From contig JAWLBY010000001.1 of NCBI GenBank assembly GCA_041687455.1, positions 248,001 through 312,000 on the forward strand: 64,000 nt of DNA. The letters run 5' to 3'. How positions within the stretch are numbered: the first letter of the stretch is position 1; each line of letters starts with the position of its first letter. Source of the stretch: JAWLBY01 sp041687455 (GTDB lineage: Bacteria; Pseudomonadota; Gammaproteobacteria; Xanthomonadales; Xanthomonadaceae). The notes below the pieces were generated by a model. That model did not search any database. It was not told the origin of the DNA and was given only the letters and a program-made list of their open reading frames with translations. The position numbers were made by a program, and so were the translations under genes. Positions 25,000 through 31,935 of the stretch are shown in pieces.

Positions 25000-25677
25000 A
25001 TGACTGCCGCGCCGCACCGCAGCTTGCTGAAGATCCCGCTGGCCGACGCCGTGCTGGACGGTGATCTGGCCCTGCCCGATGCGCCGCTCGGGCTGGTGCT
25101 GTTCGCGCACGGCAGCGGTAGCAGCCGGCTCAGTCCGCGCAACCGGCATGTCGCCGACGTGCTCAACGCCGCCGGCCTCGCGACCCTGCTGACCGATCTG
25201 CTGAGCCCGGACGAAGACCGCGTCCGCAGCAACCGTTTCGACATTGCGCTGCTGGCGCGGCGGATGACGCAACTGGTCGACCTGACCCCGCAACTGCCCG
25301 GCTGCGAGCGGCTGCCGATCGGCCTGTTCGGCGCCAGCACCGGCGCGGCGGCCGCGCTGCGGGCCGCGGCTGATCGGCCGAAGCGGATCGCGGCGGTGGT
25401 GTCGCGCGGCGGTCGTCCGGACCTCACCGGCGAGCGGCTGATGGCACGGATCGCGGCTCCGACGCTGCTGATCGTCGGCAGCGAGGACCACGTCGTGATC
25501 CAGTTGAACGAACAGGCGCTGGCGCAACTGACCTGCCCGCGCGAGCTGCGGCTGGTGCCCGGCGCAACCCATCTGTTCGACGAGCCCGGAACACTCGACC
25601 AGGCCGCCGCACTCGCACGCGACTGGTTCCTGCAGCACCTGCACGGCCGCGAACGCGGCACGCTGCGGGCGTCGTGA
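25000..25677 (+). CDS. Alpha/beta hydrolase, dienelactone-hydrolase-like
   Basis: A 225-residue alpha/beta hydrolase. The oxyanion-hole region reads LVLFAHGSGSSRLSPRN, the nucleophile elbow is GLFGASTGAAAAL (Ser in G-A-S-T-G), the acid is probably in LLIVGSEDHVV and the catalytic His in GATHLFDEPG. This pattern is typical of the small soluble hydrolases found fused or adjacent to phosphoribosyltransferases in other bacteria; no such partner is here. TAGGCT (a possible -10 element) lies a few bases before the ATG, which has no clear ribosome site, so the transcript may be leaderless. Confidence 0.82.
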   Translation: MTAAPHRSLLKIPLADAVLDGDLALPDAPLGLVLFAHGSGSSRLSPRNRHVADVLNAAGLATLLTDLLSPDEDRVRSNRFDIALLARRMTQLVDLTPQLPGCERLPIGLFGASTGAAAALRAAADRPKRIAAVVSRGGRPDLTGERLMARIAAPTLLIVGSEDHVVIQLNEQALAQLTCPRELRLVPGATHLFDEPGTLDQAAALARDWFLQHLHGRERGTLRAS

Positions 25678-25721
25678 CTGACCATGCGACCGTCCACCTC
25701 TCCGCGAACGGAGCCACCGCG

Positions 25722-26192
25722 ATGCGCCTGAGTTCCGATGGATTCGCCACCGCGGCCGAGATCCCGACCCGCTACACCTGCGAAGGCGAGGACCTGTCAC
25801 CGCCACTGCAGTTCGACGACGTGCCGGCCGAAGCACGCAGCCTGGTGTTGATCGTCGACGATCCGGACGCTCCCGACCCGGCCCATCCACGCCAGACCTG
25901 GGTGCACTGGCTGCTCTACAACCTGCCTCCCGGCTGCCCGGGGCTGGCCGAGGCAATTGCCGAGGACCAGTTGCCGCCCGGCACCGAACACGGCATCAAC
26001 GACTGGGGCCGGATCGGCTACGGCGGCCCGTGCCCGCCGATTGGCCGCCATCGCTATTTCCACAAGCTCTACGCGCTCGACTGCGTGCTCGAGGGCCTGG
26101 ACCGGCCGGACAAGGCGACACTGGAGCGGGCCCTGGACGGCCATGTGATCGCCAGCGCCGAACTGATCGGCACCTACCACAAGCAACGCTGA
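25722..26192 (+). CDS. YbhB/YbcL family (PEBP, Raf-kinase-inhibitor-like) protein
   Basis: A 156-residue phosphatidylethanolamine-binding-protein homologue. Marks are IPTRYTCEGEDLSPPL near the N-terminus, the DDPDAPDP anion-pocket motif, WVHWLLYNLP, and GGPCPPIGRHRYFHKLYAL. No enzymatic role is established for this family in bacteria. The ATG at 25722 has GGAG upstream; a longer version from a GTG at 25674, overlapping the hydrolase stop, is possible but less likely. It probably forms an operon with the preceding hydrolase gene. Confidence 0.9.
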   Translation: MRLSSDGFATAAEIPTRYTCEGEDLSPPLQFDDVPAEARSLVLIVDDPDAPDPAHPRQTWVHWLLYNLPPGCPGLAEAIAEDQLPPGTEHGINDWGRIGYGGPCPPIGRHRYFHKLYALDCVLEGLDRPDKATLERALDGHVIASAELIGTYHKQR

Positions 26193-26198
26193 TGAGAA

Positions 26199-26226
26199 GC
26201 CGGCCGCCACGAGGTGCGCGGCCGGC
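26199..26226 (+). terminator. Strong GC hairpin after the YbhB-like gene
   Basis: A perfect nine-base stem, GCCGGCCGC (26199-26207) and GCGGCCGGC (26218-26226), with a ten-base loop, starts six bases after the stop codon. No T run follows. Confidence 0.45.
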
Positions 26227-26236
26227 GTCGCCCCGG

Positions 26237-26330
26237 TGTGCATTCCGACGAGGTCGGCCACCGATTCCGACGCAAGCCGGCCGGTGATTCCGACGAACTC
26301 GGCCACCGATTCCGATCGAGATGTCGCGCG
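26237..26330. mobile_element. Remnant of an IS21-like insertion sequence end (four 22-23 bp repeats)
   Basis: Four direct repeats starting ATTCCGA at 26242, 26264, 26287 and 26309 (spacing 22, 23, 22), each followed by a C-G-G-C-C-A-C-C-G type tail in the first and third units. The block starts with TGTG at 26237. Multiple short direct repeats behind a terminal TG are the usual layout of IS21-family ends. No istA or istB gene is nearby, so only one end survives. The remaining bases to 26479 show nothing else recognisable. Confidence 0.55.
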
Positions 26331-26479
26331 AACAGCAGTGGGCTTTCGCCGGGATGATGCGCAAGGGCGTCGCGGGAGCAGGCCACGGCGATACCCAGCG
26401 CATCGAAGCCGGCACCAGATTGCGTTCCCGGTTCCCCGGTGCGGCGCCGCAAATCCTGGGGTGCAGCGGTGCGTCCCGC

Positions 26480-27406
26480 TCAGCAGTGGCATTGCCCCGA
26501 GCTCAGTACCCGGTCCCAGTACGGCTCGGCGAACTGCTCGATGAAGAAGTCGAGCGCGGCACGGACCTTGACCGGCACGTGCCGGCGGCTCGGGTACAGC
26601 GCGTGGATCGCCTCCGCACGCGGCGTCCACTCGCCGAACAGGCACTTCAGGCGGCCGGCGGCGAGGTCGTCGGCGACCAGAAAGCTCGGCATTCGCGCAA
26701 CGCCCAGCCCGGCCAGTGCCGCGTCGCACAGCGCCATCTCCGAGTTGGCCCGCAACGAGCCGTGCACCAGCACGCTGCAATCTTCAGTCTGGCGATCGAA
26801 CAGCCAGCGCTCGCCGCCGCTGACGAACAGGCAGCGATGGCGCTGCAGTTCGGCCGGCTGCCGTGGCACACCGTGTTCGGCGAGGTAGCCGGGGCTCGCG
26901 ACCACGATCGTCCGACTGGTGGCCAGCCGGCGTGCGACCAGTGACGAATCCTGCGGCGTGCCGATCGCCAGTTGCAGGTCGAAGCCGCCGCCGATCATGT
27001 CGACCGCAGCGTCGTGCAGTTGCAGTTCGATCTGCAGCTCCGGATGGCGTCGCTGCAGCAGCGGCAGCAGCCGCGCCACCTGGGTCAGGCCGAACGCCAG
27101 CGGCACCGCCAGCCGCAAGGTGCCACGCGGCTCCGACTGCAACTGCCCGAGATGCTGCTCGGCTTCCTCGGCCTGCGCGACCACTTCGCGGCAATAGGCA
27201 TGGAATGCAGTGCCGGCTTCGGTCGGGGTCAGCTTGCGGGTGCTCCTGTGCAGCAAGCGGGTGCCGAGGTGCGCCTCGAGCCGGCCGATCGCCTTGCTGA
27301 CCGCGGCCTTCGACAGCCCGAGCTCACGCGCAGCAGCCGAAAAGCCGGCCGATTCCACCACGCGGGCGAACACGGCCATGTCGCTCAGGCGTTCGGTCAA
27401 TGACAT
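26480..27406 (-). CDS. LysR-family transcriptional regulator
   Basis: A 308-residue LysR regulator. The N-terminal helix-turn-helix runs through FARVVESAGFSAAARELG, LSKAAVSKAIGRLEAHLG and TRLLHRSTRKLTPTEAG, followed by a substrate-binding domain starting LRLAVPLAFGLTQVARLLP. It belongs to the large group with DMAVFARVVE starts, whose ligands are mostly unknown. The ATG at 27406 is the first plausible start before the HTH. It is divergent from the small-protein/permease genes across 238 bases and could regulate them. Confidence 0.92.
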   Translation of the reverse strand: MSLTERLSDMAVFARVVESAGFSAAARELGLSKAAVSKAIGRLEAHLGTRLLHRSTRKLTPTEAGTAFHAYCREVVAQAEEAEQHLGQLQSEPRGTLRLAVPLAFGLTQVARLLPLLQRRHPELQIELQLHDAAVDMIGGGFDLQLAIGTPQDSSLVARRLATSRTIVVASPGYLAEHGVPRQPAELQRHRCLFVSGGERWLFDRQTEDCSVLVHGSLRANSEMALCDAALAGLGVARMPSFLVADDLAAGRLKCLFGEWTPRAEAIHALYPSRRHVPVKVRAALDFFIEQFAEPYWDRVLSSGQCHC

Positions 27407-27644
27407 TGCAGGCTCCAGGCGGGCGCACCGCCGTGCGGGAAGACCATCGGGTGCAGGCACCGCGGGTTCGAGGCGACCGCGGTCGGCCGGCAGGACAGGC
27501 CGGGCGCTGTGCCATTGGCCGACCGCGAGCCCGCCCGCCCGCCGAATTTAACACTTATTGGAAACAGTGCGTCGCTCTGAAGCCTGATTATCGCCGACAA
27601 GTCACTCTCCTAACCTATGCCCATCCCCACTGGAGAGCCCGACC

Positions 27645-27827
27645 ATGAAATCGCTCGATACCCTGGCCCTCAGCCTGCTGTTCCAGGGCGGCTATGTCAG
27701 CCCGGCGCTGCTGCGCGAACTGACCGCTGCCGACACCGTGGCTGCAGCCGCCGAACACGCTCCGTGCCGGCCGTTGCTCGCGACCGGCGCCTGCGACCCG
27801 GTCGCCTTCGCCGCGTGCTGCGGCTGA
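27645..27827 (+). CDS. 60-residue protein with cysteine-rich C-terminus
   Basis: A 60-residue protein with a GGAGAG ribosome site eight bases before its ATG. The first 40 residues are amphipathic (LDTLALSLLFQGGYVSPALL); the tail is CRPLLATGACDPVAFAACCG, four cysteines in 20 residues. It ends 17 bases before a permease gene whose own core has an FCSCG motif, so the two are likely co-transcribed. I do not recognise the family. Metal or metalloid binding, or a redox role in support of the permease, is a reasonable guess but is inference. Confidence 0.6.
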   Translation: MKSLDTLALSLLFQGGYVSPALLRELTAADTVAAAAEHAPCRPLLATGACDPVAFAACCG

Positions 27828-27844
27828 TTGCTCAGGAGCTTCCG

Positions 27845-28885
27845 ATGAACGCAATCCTGACCTCGTCCGTCGCAGCGCCGAGCCCGCTGCGCACCCGTCT
27901 CGCCGGCCTCGATCGCCCGCTGCTCGCCACCGGCCTGCTGTTGGCCGGCCTCGGCCTGCTGGCGCCACGGCAGTTTCTCGACACCGTCGGCTTCGTGTCC
28001 GGCAGTGCGCTGTCGATCGCGCCATTCCTGCTCGGCTCGGTGCTCGCCGCCGGCTGGCTGCGCGCGGCCGGCGCCGACCGTCTGATCGGCTCGGCGCTGC
28101 GCGCCCGACCCGGCCGTGCGATCGTGCTGGCCGCGCTGCTCGGCGCGCTGTCGCCGTTCTGTTCCTGCGGCGTGATCCCGGTCATCTCGGCGCTGTTGCT
28201 GGCCGGCGTACCGCTGGCGCCGGTGATGGCGTTCTGGGTCGCGTCGCCGATCATGGCGCCGGACATGTACCTGATCACGGCCGGCACGCTCGGCTTCGAA
28301 TTCGCCACCGCGAAGGCGCTCGCCGCGGTCGCGATCGGGCTGGTCGCGGGCGGCAGCACTGCCCTGCTCGGCCGCAGCGCGGCATTCGCCGATCCGCTGC
28401 GCCAGCGGACCTGTTCGAGCTGCAGTGCCAGGGCGCTGCCGGACGGTCCGCTGCAGTGGCGCTTCTGGACCGACGCCGACCGCCGCCGGCAGTTCGCGGC
28501 CGACATACAGCGCAATGCGGCGCAGCTCGGCAAGTGGCTGCTGGTCGCGTTCGTGCTGGAAAGCCTGATGCTGGCCTGGCTGCCGGCCGATGCGCTGGCC
28601 GGCGTGGTTGGCGATCATGGCTGGGCGATCCCGCTGGCGGCGCTGATCGGCGTGCCGACCTACCTGAACGGCTACGCGGCGGTGCCGCTGGTGGCCGGAC
28701 TGATCGACAGCGGCATGGCGCCCGGCGCGGCACTGACCTTCATGACCGCCGGCGCAATGACCAGCGTGCCGGCCGCGCTGGCCGTGTACAGCCTGGTCCG
28801 GCGCCGCGTGTTCGGCTGGTACCTGCTGCTCGCGCTGCTGCTGTCGATGGCGGCCGGCCACGGCTACGCTGCCTGGCTCGGCTGA
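27845..28885 (+). CDS. ArsP/YraQ-type (DUF318) permease
   Basis: A 346-residue permease with about ten membrane helices in two halves. The first half holds ALSPFCSCGVIPVISALLLA and the second GVPTYLNGYAAVPLVAGLI followed by ALTFMTAGAMTSVPAAL, the paired signature of the DUF318/ArsP family; some members export trivalent organoarsenicals. The cytoplasmic loop carries another Cys pair in RTCSSCSARAL. The start ATG at 27845 has AGGAG close upstream. It follows the cysteine-rich small protein and precedes gshB by 36 bases; glutathione is commonly linked to metalloid handling. Confidence 0.82.
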   Translation: MNAILTSSVAAPSPLRTRLAGLDRPLLATGLLLAGLGLLAPRQFLDTVGFVSGSALSIAPFLLGSVLAAGWLRAAGADRLIGSALRARPGRAIVLAALLGALSPFCSCGVIPVISALLLAGVPLAPVMAFWVASPIMAPDMYLITAGTLGFEFATAKALAAVAIGLVAGGSTALLGRSAAFADPLRQRTCSSCSARALPDGPLQWRFWTDADRRRQFAADIQRNAAQLGKWLLVAFVLESLMLAWLPADALAGVVGDHGWAIPLAALIGVPTYLNGYAAVPLVAGLIDSGMAPGAALTFMTAGAMTSVPAALAVYSLVRRRVFGWYLLLALLLSMAAGHGYAAWLG

Positions 28886-28921
28886 CGAGCCGCGATCGTC
28901 CGTTTCCGCCCCGGTATCCCG

Positions 28922-29902
28922 ATGACCACGCTCCGGTTTCTTTTCGTGATGGACCCGTACCGCTCGCTGAACCTGGCGACCGAGACTTCGCTGCTGCTGA
29001 TCGACGAGTTGCTGTCCCGCGGCCAGCAGGTGTACTGGGCCGAAGCGGCCGACATCGCGCTCGACGGCGACCGGCTGCGCATCGACGCTCGCGCGGTACG
29101 CACGGTCGCGCCGTTCGAGCTGGCGCCGGCGCTCGATTGCGACGGCGGCGACTTCGATGCGGTACTGATCCGCAAGGACCCGCCGTTCGACCTCGGCTAC
29201 CTGCACCTGACCCAACTGCTCGACCGGCTCCCGGCACGGGTGCTGCAGGTCAACCCGGCGAGCGCGCTGCGGGCGCTGAACGAGAAACTGGCAGCGATGC
29301 GCTTCCCCGAGCACACCCCGCCGGCGATCGTGACGATGGCGATCGACCGGCTGCGTGCGTTCGTCGCCACGCATGGCGAGGCGGTGATCAAGCCGCTCGA
29401 TGACTGTTCAGGGCGCGGCATCGCCTTCGTCCGCGACGACGATGCCGATCGCGACGCGACGCTCGCCGCGCTGCTGCTCGATGCCCGCGGCGAACGCCGC
29501 TACGTGCAGGCGCAGGCCTACCTGCCGGCGATCGCGGCCGGCGACAAGCGGATCTACCTGCTCGATGGCGAACCGGTCGGTATCGTCAACCGGGTGCCGG
29601 CGCCGGGCAGCCGACTCGGCAACATCCATCAGGGTGCCCACGTCGAGGCTGCCGCGTTGAACGACGACGAACGCGCCTGCATTGCGACATTGCAGCCGTG
29701 GCTGCGCCGGCACGGCCTGCTGCTGGTCGGCGCCGACTTCATCGGCGGCCGGCTGACCGAGTTGAACATCACCAGCCCGTCGGCACTGCGGCAGATCAAC
29801 GCGGTCAGCGGCCAACGGATCGAACGCGTCATCGTCGACGTGCTGCTCGACCGGCTGGCCGCGCGCGGCGACGATTTCGACAGCCGCGCCGCGCTGCGGT
29901 AG
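28922..29902 (+). CDS. gshB: Glutathione synthetase
   Basis: A 326-residue ATP-grasp enzyme joining gamma-glutamylcysteine and glycine. It begins with FVMDPYRSLNLATETSLLLI, typical of prokaryotic GshB, has RKDPPFDLGYLHLTQLL, then the ATP-grasp nucleotide loop with VIKPLDDCSGRGI, YLPAIAAGDKRIYLLDGEP and the metal-binding LTELNITSPSALRQIN. Length fits the E. coli enzyme (316). The ATG at 28922 is followed by MTTLRF; the gene lies downstream of the permease and probably shares its transcript. Confidence 0.93.
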   Translation: MTTLRFLFVMDPYRSLNLATETSLLLIDELLSRGQQVYWAEAADIALDGDRLRIDARAVRTVAPFELAPALDCDGGDFDAVLIRKDPPFDLGYLHLTQLLDRLPARVLQVNPASALRALNEKLAAMRFPEHTPPAIVTMAIDRLRAFVATHGEAVIKPLDDCSGRGIAFVRDDDADRDATLAALLLDARGERRYVQAQAYLPAIAAGDKRIYLLDGEPVGIVNRVPAPGSRLGNIHQGAHVEAAALNDDERACIATLQPWLRRHGLLLVGADFIGGRLTELNITSPSALRQINAVSGQRIERVIVDVLLDRLAARGDDFDSRAALR

Positions 29903-29967
29903 CGTTGCCCGCGTCCGCGGCTCCGGCCGTCGCCAGCGACCCACATTCCAGCCATCAGGGAGTCCAG

Positions 29968-30369
29968 ATGTCGAACCACTGCACCAGCCTCACCCCGGTA
30001 TTGCCGGTCGCCGAGATCGAACCGGTGCTGCCGTTCTGGCAGGCGCTTGGCTTCGAGATGACGATGCAGGTGCCGCATGGCGACCGGCTCGGCTTCGCGA
30101 TCCTGTCGAACGGCACGCTCGAGCTGATGTACCAGAGTTACGACTCGATCGCGGCCGACGTGCCGGCGTTGGCCGACGTGGCCCGGCAGGGGCCGACCTT
30201 CCTGTTCGTGCAGGTCGACGACATCGATTCGATCGAGCGCGCGCTGGGCGACGCCGAGCGTACGTTCCCGCGCCGGCAGACGTTCTACGGCGCGACCGAA
30301 GTCGGCGTGCGCGAGCCCGGCGGCCACTACGTGACCTTTGCCCAGTTCGCCGAGCCGGCCAGCGAATGA
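29968..30369 (+). CDS. Glyoxalase/bleomycin-resistance (VOC) family protein
   Basis: A 133-residue single VOC module. Two beta-alpha-beta-beta-beta units can be seen: LTPVLPVAEIEPVLPFWQAL with FAILSNGTLELMYQ, then TFLFVQVDDIDSIERAL with VGVREPGGHYVTFAQF. Members range from metal-dependent dioxygenases to drug-binding proteins, so the activity is unknown. The ATG at 29968 has AGGGAG at the right distance. The stop overlaps the start of the PIN-domain gene (ATGA). Confidence 0.85.
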   Translation: MSNHCTSLTPVLPVAEIEPVLPFWQALGFEMTMQVPHGDRLGFAILSNGTLELMYQSYDSIAADVPALADVARQGPTFLFVQVDDIDSIERALGDAERTFPRRQTFYGATEVGVREPGGHYVTFAQFAEPASE

Positions 30370-30800
30370 GCGAACCCGCCGAGCCGCGGCGGGTCGTGCT
30401 CGACACCAACGTCTGGCTCGACCTGCTGTGGTTCCGCGACCCGGCCTGCGCCGCACTGGCCGACGCATTGCGGCAGCGCCGGCTGGTCGCGTTGACCCGC
30501 GACGACTGCCGCCTCGAGTGGCAGCGCGTGCTCGGCTACGAAGCGCTCGCGATCGCCCCATCGCGTCGCGCCGCGCTGCTGGCCGAACATGCCGCGCTCG
30601 CGACCGGATGCGACGCGGCGCCGCGCGCCGTCGCGTTGCCGCGTTGCGCCGATCCGGACGACCAGAAATTCCTCGAACTCGCGCGCGACGGTGCCGCGAT
30701 CGCACTGATCAGTCGCGACCGTGCATTGCTCGCGCTGTCGCGGCGGCTGCAGCGCGCCGGCCTGTTCGCGGTCATCCTGCCGGCCGCGTTCGAGCCCTGA
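30366..30800 (+). CDS. PIN-domain ribonuclease-like protein (putative toxin family)
   Basis: A 144-residue PIN-domain protein. The acidic catalytic residues are visible: Asp13 in VVLDTNVWLD, Glu in RDDCRLEWQRVL and Asp residues in CADPDDQKFLELA and LISRDRALL. This is the pattern of the 'putative toxin-antitoxin system toxin, PIN family' group. No antitoxin gene is next to it; it is instead coupled to a VOC protein gene by ATGA. Its TGA stop abuts the stop of the convergent oxidase-like gene with no spacer. Confidence 0.85.
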   Translation: MSEPAEPRRVVLDTNVWLDLLWFRDPACAALADALRQRRLVALTRDDCRLEWQRVLGYEALAIAPSRRAALLAEHAALATGCDAAPRAVALPRCADPDDQKFLELARDGAAIALISRDRALLALSRRLQRAGLFAVILPAAFEP

Positions 30801-31313
30801 TCACTGCCGCCGCAGGTCGACGTGGCGATGCTCGCCGAGCTCGCTGCCATCGCCGGTGATCATTGCACCGACGAAGTTGAACGCCCGCAGCAGTGCGTTT
30901 TCGCCGGCGCTCCAGACATCCGCGGTCAGCACCCGCACCTTCAGCAGCGCCAGCGCCGGATCGTCCCGGCCCTGGCTGAAGTACAGCCGGTCGAAGCGCT
31001 CGTTCCAGAGCTCGTCGATCATCAGCCGATCGCGCAGCACGTCGGCCTCGCCGGCGATCGAAATGTAGCGATCCTGTTCCGGATCGGCGTAGGCCAGGTT
31101 GACGTGCGGATGCGCGGCCAGCTCGTCGACCTTGTCGCTGTCGATCGCAGTGAAGAAATACAGGTCGCCATCGAAGCGCCGCTCGCGGGTGTACAGCGGA
31201 CGACTGACCAGCCAGCCGTTGCGGGCCAGCGTGCACAGCATCGCGACCTTGATGCCCTGCAGCAGCTCGCCAAGCTCACGCCGCTCGTCGCGACTGCCGG
31301 GTTCGGATTTCAT
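30801..31313 (-). CDS. Pyridoxamine 5'-phosphate oxidase-like, general stress protein 26 type
   Basis: A 170-residue split-barrel flavin-binding-type protein. Features are IKVAMLCTLARNGWLVSRPL, DLYFFTAIDSDKVDEL, VNLAYADPEQDRYISIAGEA and WNERFDRLYFSQGRDDP, matching the general-stress/PPOX-like group rather than PdxH. FMN or F420 binding is possible. The ATG at 31313 is preferred over longer versions because the family normally starts close to the helix before the first strand. The 3' end touches the PIN-domain gene on the other strand. Confidence 0.82.
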   Translation of the reverse strand: MKSEPGSRDERRELGELLQGIKVAMLCTLARNGWLVSRPLYTRERRFDGDLYFFTAIDSDKVDELAAHPHVNLAYADPEQDRYISIAGEADVLRDRLMIDELWNERFDRLYFSQGRDDPALALLKVRVLTADVWSAGENALLRAFNFVGAMITGDGSELGEHRHVDLRRQ

Positions 31314-31457
31314 TGCGCGCCTCCCGGGGGAACGGAACACCACGCAGGCGACGCAAGCGGCGTGCCATGCCCTCGGCGGCGGTCGGGTACGTCATTTCGC
31401 GGAAGCCATCGCGGGCATCCGGAGATTCGGAGCAGCCGCGCACTCCGTCTCGGCCGC

Positions 31458-31919
31458 TCAGGGCTCCAGCGGGAGGATCCGCGCCTCGGCAATGCCGCGC
31501 TCGATGCACAGCTCGCCGACGCTGACCGGCAGCCGGAAGCGGCGCGGCCCGGCGCTGCCGGGATTGACGTGCAGCACGCCGGTACGGCGCTCGACCAGCG
31601 GCCGGTGCGAGTGGCCGGCGACCACGACATCAATGCCGGACGCTGCCGGATCGCATGCCAGCATCTTGCGGTCGTGCAAGACATGCACGCGACAGCCGCC
31701 GATTTCCAGATCGAGCGACTCGGGCAGCGCGGCGGCCCAGTCGGCCTGGTCGTTGTTGCCGCGCACCGCGGCGACCGGTGCCAGCCGTTCGAGCGCGACG
31801 AGGATCTCCGGCCCGCCGACGTCGCCGGCGTGGATGATCTGCCGGCAACCGGCCAGTGCCGCCAGCGCCTGCGGCCGCAGCAGGCCGTGGGTGTCGGCGA
31901 TCAGGCCGATCCGGATCAC
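31458..31919 (-). CDS. YfcE/MJ0936-type metallophosphoesterase
   Basis: A 153-residue phosphodiesterase. All metal-binding motifs of the family are visible: IADTHGLL, HAGDVGGPE, VRGNNDQADW, HDRKML and VVAGHSHRPL, followed by HVNPGSAGPRR. The start is a GTG at 31919, 16 bases after the stop of the DEAD-box helicase gene, so the two may be co-transcribed. In vivo substrate is unknown. Confidence 0.87.
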   Translation of the reverse strand: MIRIGLIADTHGLLRPQALAALAGCRQIIHAGDVGGPEILVALERLAPVAAVRGNNDQADWAAALPESLDLEIGGCRVHVLHDRKMLACDPAASGIDVVVAGHSHRPLVERRTGVLHVNPGSAGPRRFRLPVSVGELCIERGIAEARILPLEP

Positions 31920-31935
31920 GGCCCCGACCGGCGGA

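Noticed and set aside
23485..25956. Long minus-strand open frame opposite cheD, cheB and the hydrolase
   Set aside because: No recognisable domain; it only exists because stop codons are rare in this GC-rich DNA.
27692..29374. 560-residue minus-strand open frame opposite the permease and gshB
   Set aside because: It is low complexity (Gln/Arg/Ala-rich) and antisense to two well supported genes.
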